Positions 32,475 through 34,620 of a DNA stretch of 34,620 nucleotides are shown in pieces. Source of the stretch: an uncultured Syntrophaceae bacterium. Its GTDB lineage: Bacteria > Desulfobacterota > Syntrophia > Syntrophales > UBA2185. The notes beneath the pieces are model-generated. The model did no database searches and was not told the origin of the DNA. It was given only the letters and a program-made list of their open reading frames with translations. How positions within the stretch are numbered: the first letter of the stretch is position 1; each line of letters opens with the position of its first letter. The DNA lies in assembly GCA_903893135.1 (NCBI GenBank), contig CAITLA010000280.1, positions 1 through 34,620 on the forward strand, written 5' to 3'. A program made the translations under genes and the position numbers.

Positions 32475-33570
32475 TTAATTCAACAGATATGCTTCAATAA
32501 AGTCATCGATGTCACCATCCAAAACTCGATTAACATTGCCAACTTCAAGATTTGTCCGATGATCCTTGACTAATTTGTAGGGGTGAAGAATGTAGGATCT
32601 TATCTGGCTACCCCAGGCAATATCTTTTTTCGCTTTATTCATTTCATCTATCTTCTTCTTTTGTTCCTGAAGCTGCATTTCATAAAGACGCGACTTCAAG
32701 AATTTCATTGCCATAGCTTTGTTCTTGTGCTGAGAACGTTCATTCTGGCATTGCACCACTATCCCCGTCGGCAGATGCGTGATCCTGACGGCAGAATCCG
32801 TCTTATTGACATGCTGTCCTCCCGCGCCTGTGGACCGATAGGTATCTATGCGAAGATCCTTTTCATCGATTTCCACGACTATCTCGTCGTTAACCTCAGG
32901 ATAGACAAAAACGGAAGCAAATGATGTATGCCGGCGCGCTCCGGAATCGAAAGGCGATATGCGTACAAGCCTGTGTATGCCGATTTCCGCTTTGGCATAG
33001 CCATATGCATAGTCTCCTTCAATGGTCATAGAAACGCTCTTTAGACCCGCTTCATCACCGGGTTGATAATCGATAATGGTAGTAGAGAAACCTTTCCGCT
33101 CTGCCCACCGCAAATACATGCGCAGCAGCATCTCCGCCCAGTCCTGAGCCTCGGTTCCCCCTGCGCCCGCATGTATTGTCATTATAGAATTCATTGCATC
33201 CTGCGGAGACCCCAACATAAGTTTCAGTTCTTCGTCTCTTACGGATGATTTAAGCCTCTCTAAGTCCTTTTCGATCTCTTCTACAGTTTGGTCATCACTT
33301 TCTTCGCGTGCCAGATCAAACAGGATTTCTATATCATCGATGTTATCCTTTAGCTTTTTCCAGTTATCGACGATCATTTCCAGCTTGTTCTTGTCCTTCA
33401 GGGTTTCACGTGCCTTATCCTGTTCATTCCAGAAATTTTCACTCAGTGATGCTTTTTCCAGTTCTTTGATGCGCTTTTGTTTTTCTGCGATGTCAAAGAC
33501 ACTCCCCGAGATGATCTATTCTCCTTTTCAATTCCATCATGCTTTCATTGATTCCTGTAAGCGTCAACAT
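32475..33570 (-). CDS. prfB: peptide chain release factor 2 (programmed +1 frameshift)
   Basis: Terminates translation at UGA and UAA. The coding sequence is in two frames: 33570-33496 (25 codons), then a +1 shift over the T at 33495, then 33494-32475, giving 364 residues, the usual RF2 length. The second part has the stop-codon reading motif SPF (in VRISPFDSGARRHT) and the GGQ motif (in STGAGGQHVNK). The first ATG of the second frame alone is at 33377 and would give only 300 residues, so it is not the true start. The ATG at 33570 is preceded by GAGGAGGAG (33581-33573) inside the end of lnt, which it overlaps by 26 bases; ATGs at 33540 and 33537 are in frame but lack such a site. The tail of the shift region is described separately. 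Confidence 0.96.
33492..33507 (-). promoter_or_regulatory. prfB autoregulatory frameshift site
   Basis: On the minus strand the SD-like GGGGAG (33507-33502), three bases (TGT), slippery CTT (33498-33496), in-frame TGA (33495-33493) and C (33492) reproduce the E. coli arrangement AGGGGG-3-CTT-TGA-C. Low RF2 lets the ribosome pause at UGA and shift +1; high RF2 terminates early. Reading on after the shift gives DIAEKQKRIKELEKASLSEN, normal RF2 sequence. Confidence 0.95.
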
Positions 33571-34620
33571 TTCTCCTCCTCAAAAAACTGATTATTATGC
33601 AACAAACTAAGGTCGTCATGCAAATTAGAACAAAAACATCCCCGTATACCGAGTAGAATGTCTTGGTGTTAATAAATTTTATCGCATCTCTCAAGGTCGT
33701 TCTTTCAAACAATTCCGTCTGCGCGACGATCCTTCCTGTAGGATCGATTATGGCACTGATTCCTGTATTTGCGCTCCTCACTATATATAGGCGATTTTCC
33801 ACTGCCCGGAATACGGTCATGGAAAGATGTTGATATGGCGCCGAAGTCCTTCCAAACCATGCATCATTTGTAATATTCACAAGCAAATCAGCCCCCATTT
33901 TTTTATACGCCCTGCTTGCCTCGGGAAATATCCCCTCATAACAGATCAGAACGCCAAGCTTATGATCATTCATGGTCAGAGGATTATAGCCTTCACCTGA
34001 ACGGAAATCCCCCACACCTATGACCAATTTGTTGATAAAGGGAAACATTTTTCTTAGTGGCACATATTCACCATATGGGACAAGATGTACCTTATCGTAA
34101 CGCCCAAGAATCTTTCCTTGCGGTGATAATAGAAAAGCACTGTTCAAAAAAGATACACACGCTGCATCCCCATCACAATCCCTATGATAGCTTGGACTCC
34201 CGAAGAGGAGCCAATCTTCCGAGATGCGGGCAACATCCAGAATCTCGCTTTGCATCTTGTTCGTATCCTGGAAGAAGAACGGTGCTGCAGTTTCCGGCCA
34301 CACGGTCAATCCCGGTGCTGATGATCTCTTCCTTAGGGAGAGATTCTTATACACACTGATTGTATCACTCTGAAAGTCGGGATTCCATTTAACACTTTGA
34401 TCTATATTCCCTTGAACAACAGCAATATCCATCGTTTCCGCTGCCTGCGAGACCTCCTCTATTTGGTCCGTGCGAATGTAACCGTAACAATAGATGCCAA
34501 GTATGACTATACAGCACAAAGCGACTTCTCCGATTACCCGCCTGCCTCTGAATCTCTTATTCAGGACATCGTAAATAACTACATTCACGAGGATGATAAT
34601 GAACGTGATTCCATATGTAC
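33545..34620 (-). CDS. lnt: apolipoprotein N-acyltransferase, C-terminal part (5' end outside window)
   Basis: Adds the third acyl chain to the N-terminal Cys of lipoproteins in the inner membrane. The visible 358 residues enter with a membrane helix (YGITFIIILVNVVIYDVL, upstream of the GTG at 34588, so the gene continues past the edge), a further helix (about 34500-34520) and the periplasmic nitrilase-like domain. The catalytic triad is in place: Glu in VWPETAAPFF, Lys in YDKVHLVPYGEYVPL, Cys in VLICYEGIFPEA. A final membrane helix (VFVLICMTTLVCCIIISFL) ends it. Its stop at 33545 lies 26 bases inside prfB. Start codon not in view. Confidence 0.95.
   Translation of the reverse strand, partial: TYGITFIIILVNVVIYDVLNKRFRGRRVIGEVALCCIVILGIYCYGYIRTDQIEEVSQAAETMDIAVVQGNIDQSVKWNPDFQSDTISVYKNLSLRKRSSAPGLTVWPETAAPFFFQDTNKMQSEILDVARISEDWLLFGSPSYHRDCDGDAACVSFLNSAFLLSPQGKILGRYDKVHLVPYGEYVPLRKMFPFINKLVIGVGDFRSGEGYNPLTMNDHKLGVLICYEGIFPEASRAYKKMGADLLVNITNDAWFGRTSAPYQHLSMTVFRAVENRLYIVRSANTGISAIIDPTGRIVAQTELFERTTLRDAIKFINTKTFYSVYGDVFVLICMTTLVCCIIISFLRRRNVDAYRNQ

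Noticed and set aside
1-34620. Mobile element, prophage, CRISPR or defence island
   Set aside because: No transposase, integrase, repeat-spacer array, tRNA attachment site or defence-family protein was seen; gene content is housekeeping and metabolic.

Overview
The window looks like ordinary chromosome of an anaerobic, Gram-negative bacterium, most likely a Desulfobacterota (former Deltaproteobacteria, Syntrophales-like) relative. This placement is inference from gene content. Lnt and an MltD-type transglycosylase imply an outer membrane. IorAB points to ferredoxin-linked anaerobic amino-acid metabolism. A homoserine dehydrogenase beside an archaeal-type phosphoglycerate-mutase homolog is an arrangement I recall from this group. 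I see no rRNA, tRNA, CRISPR array, insertion sequence or prophage gene. Almost all the sequence is coding, and the longest gene-free stretch is about 265 bases.

Layout. (1) 1-3640, minus strand: purM, purN, a FAD-dependent oxidoreductase of the phytoene-desaturase type, and the 5' end of a 6-phosphofructokinase. A strong sigma70-type promoter lies at 3674-3702. (2) recG diverges from purM and reads right. (3) 6297-12567, plus strand: hom behind a good promoter, an ApgM-type mutase homolog (proposed homoserine kinase), a YbgC-type thioesterase, a membrane-anchored TPR protein, then iorA and iorB. (4) 12658-14812, plus strand: a secreted/membrane TPR protein and a zinc-finger-less DnaJ (CbpA type). 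(5) 14921-21767, minus strand: dtd, a DUF1285-like protein, guaB, dnaE and a UPF0280 (ApbE-like) protein. (6) 21903-28396, plus strand: a B12-domain-type radical SAM protein, a secreted MORN-repeat protein, a small two-helix membrane protein, a catalytic/non-catalytic pair of M16 peptidases, and an M20 metallohydrolase; the last four are tightly packed or overlapping. (7) 28519-30513, plus strand: phoH, a decayed pgpH (7TM-HD phosphodiesterase) and ybeY. (8) 30522-34620, minus strand: lnt (5' end outside), prfB with a programmed +1 frameshift, and an mltD-like LysM transglycosylase.

Most notable points. The pgpH gene between phoH and ybeY has lost its sensor, membrane and most HD-domain coding sequence, and also carries a frameshift and a stop. 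prfB keeps the classical autoregulatory frameshift site (GGGGAG, 3 nt, CTT TGA C), so an annotation beginning at the first ATG of the long frame would lose 64 residues. The hom-apgM pair is a candidate non-orthologous threonine-pathway step. The M16 pair, with a translationally overlapping two-helix protein, looks like an envelope proteolysis module. I did not find a convincing wholly new system; the best unexplained parts are the small two-helix protein, the FAD enzyme in the purine operon, and the UPF0280 and DUF1285-like genes in the guaB-dnaE cluster.
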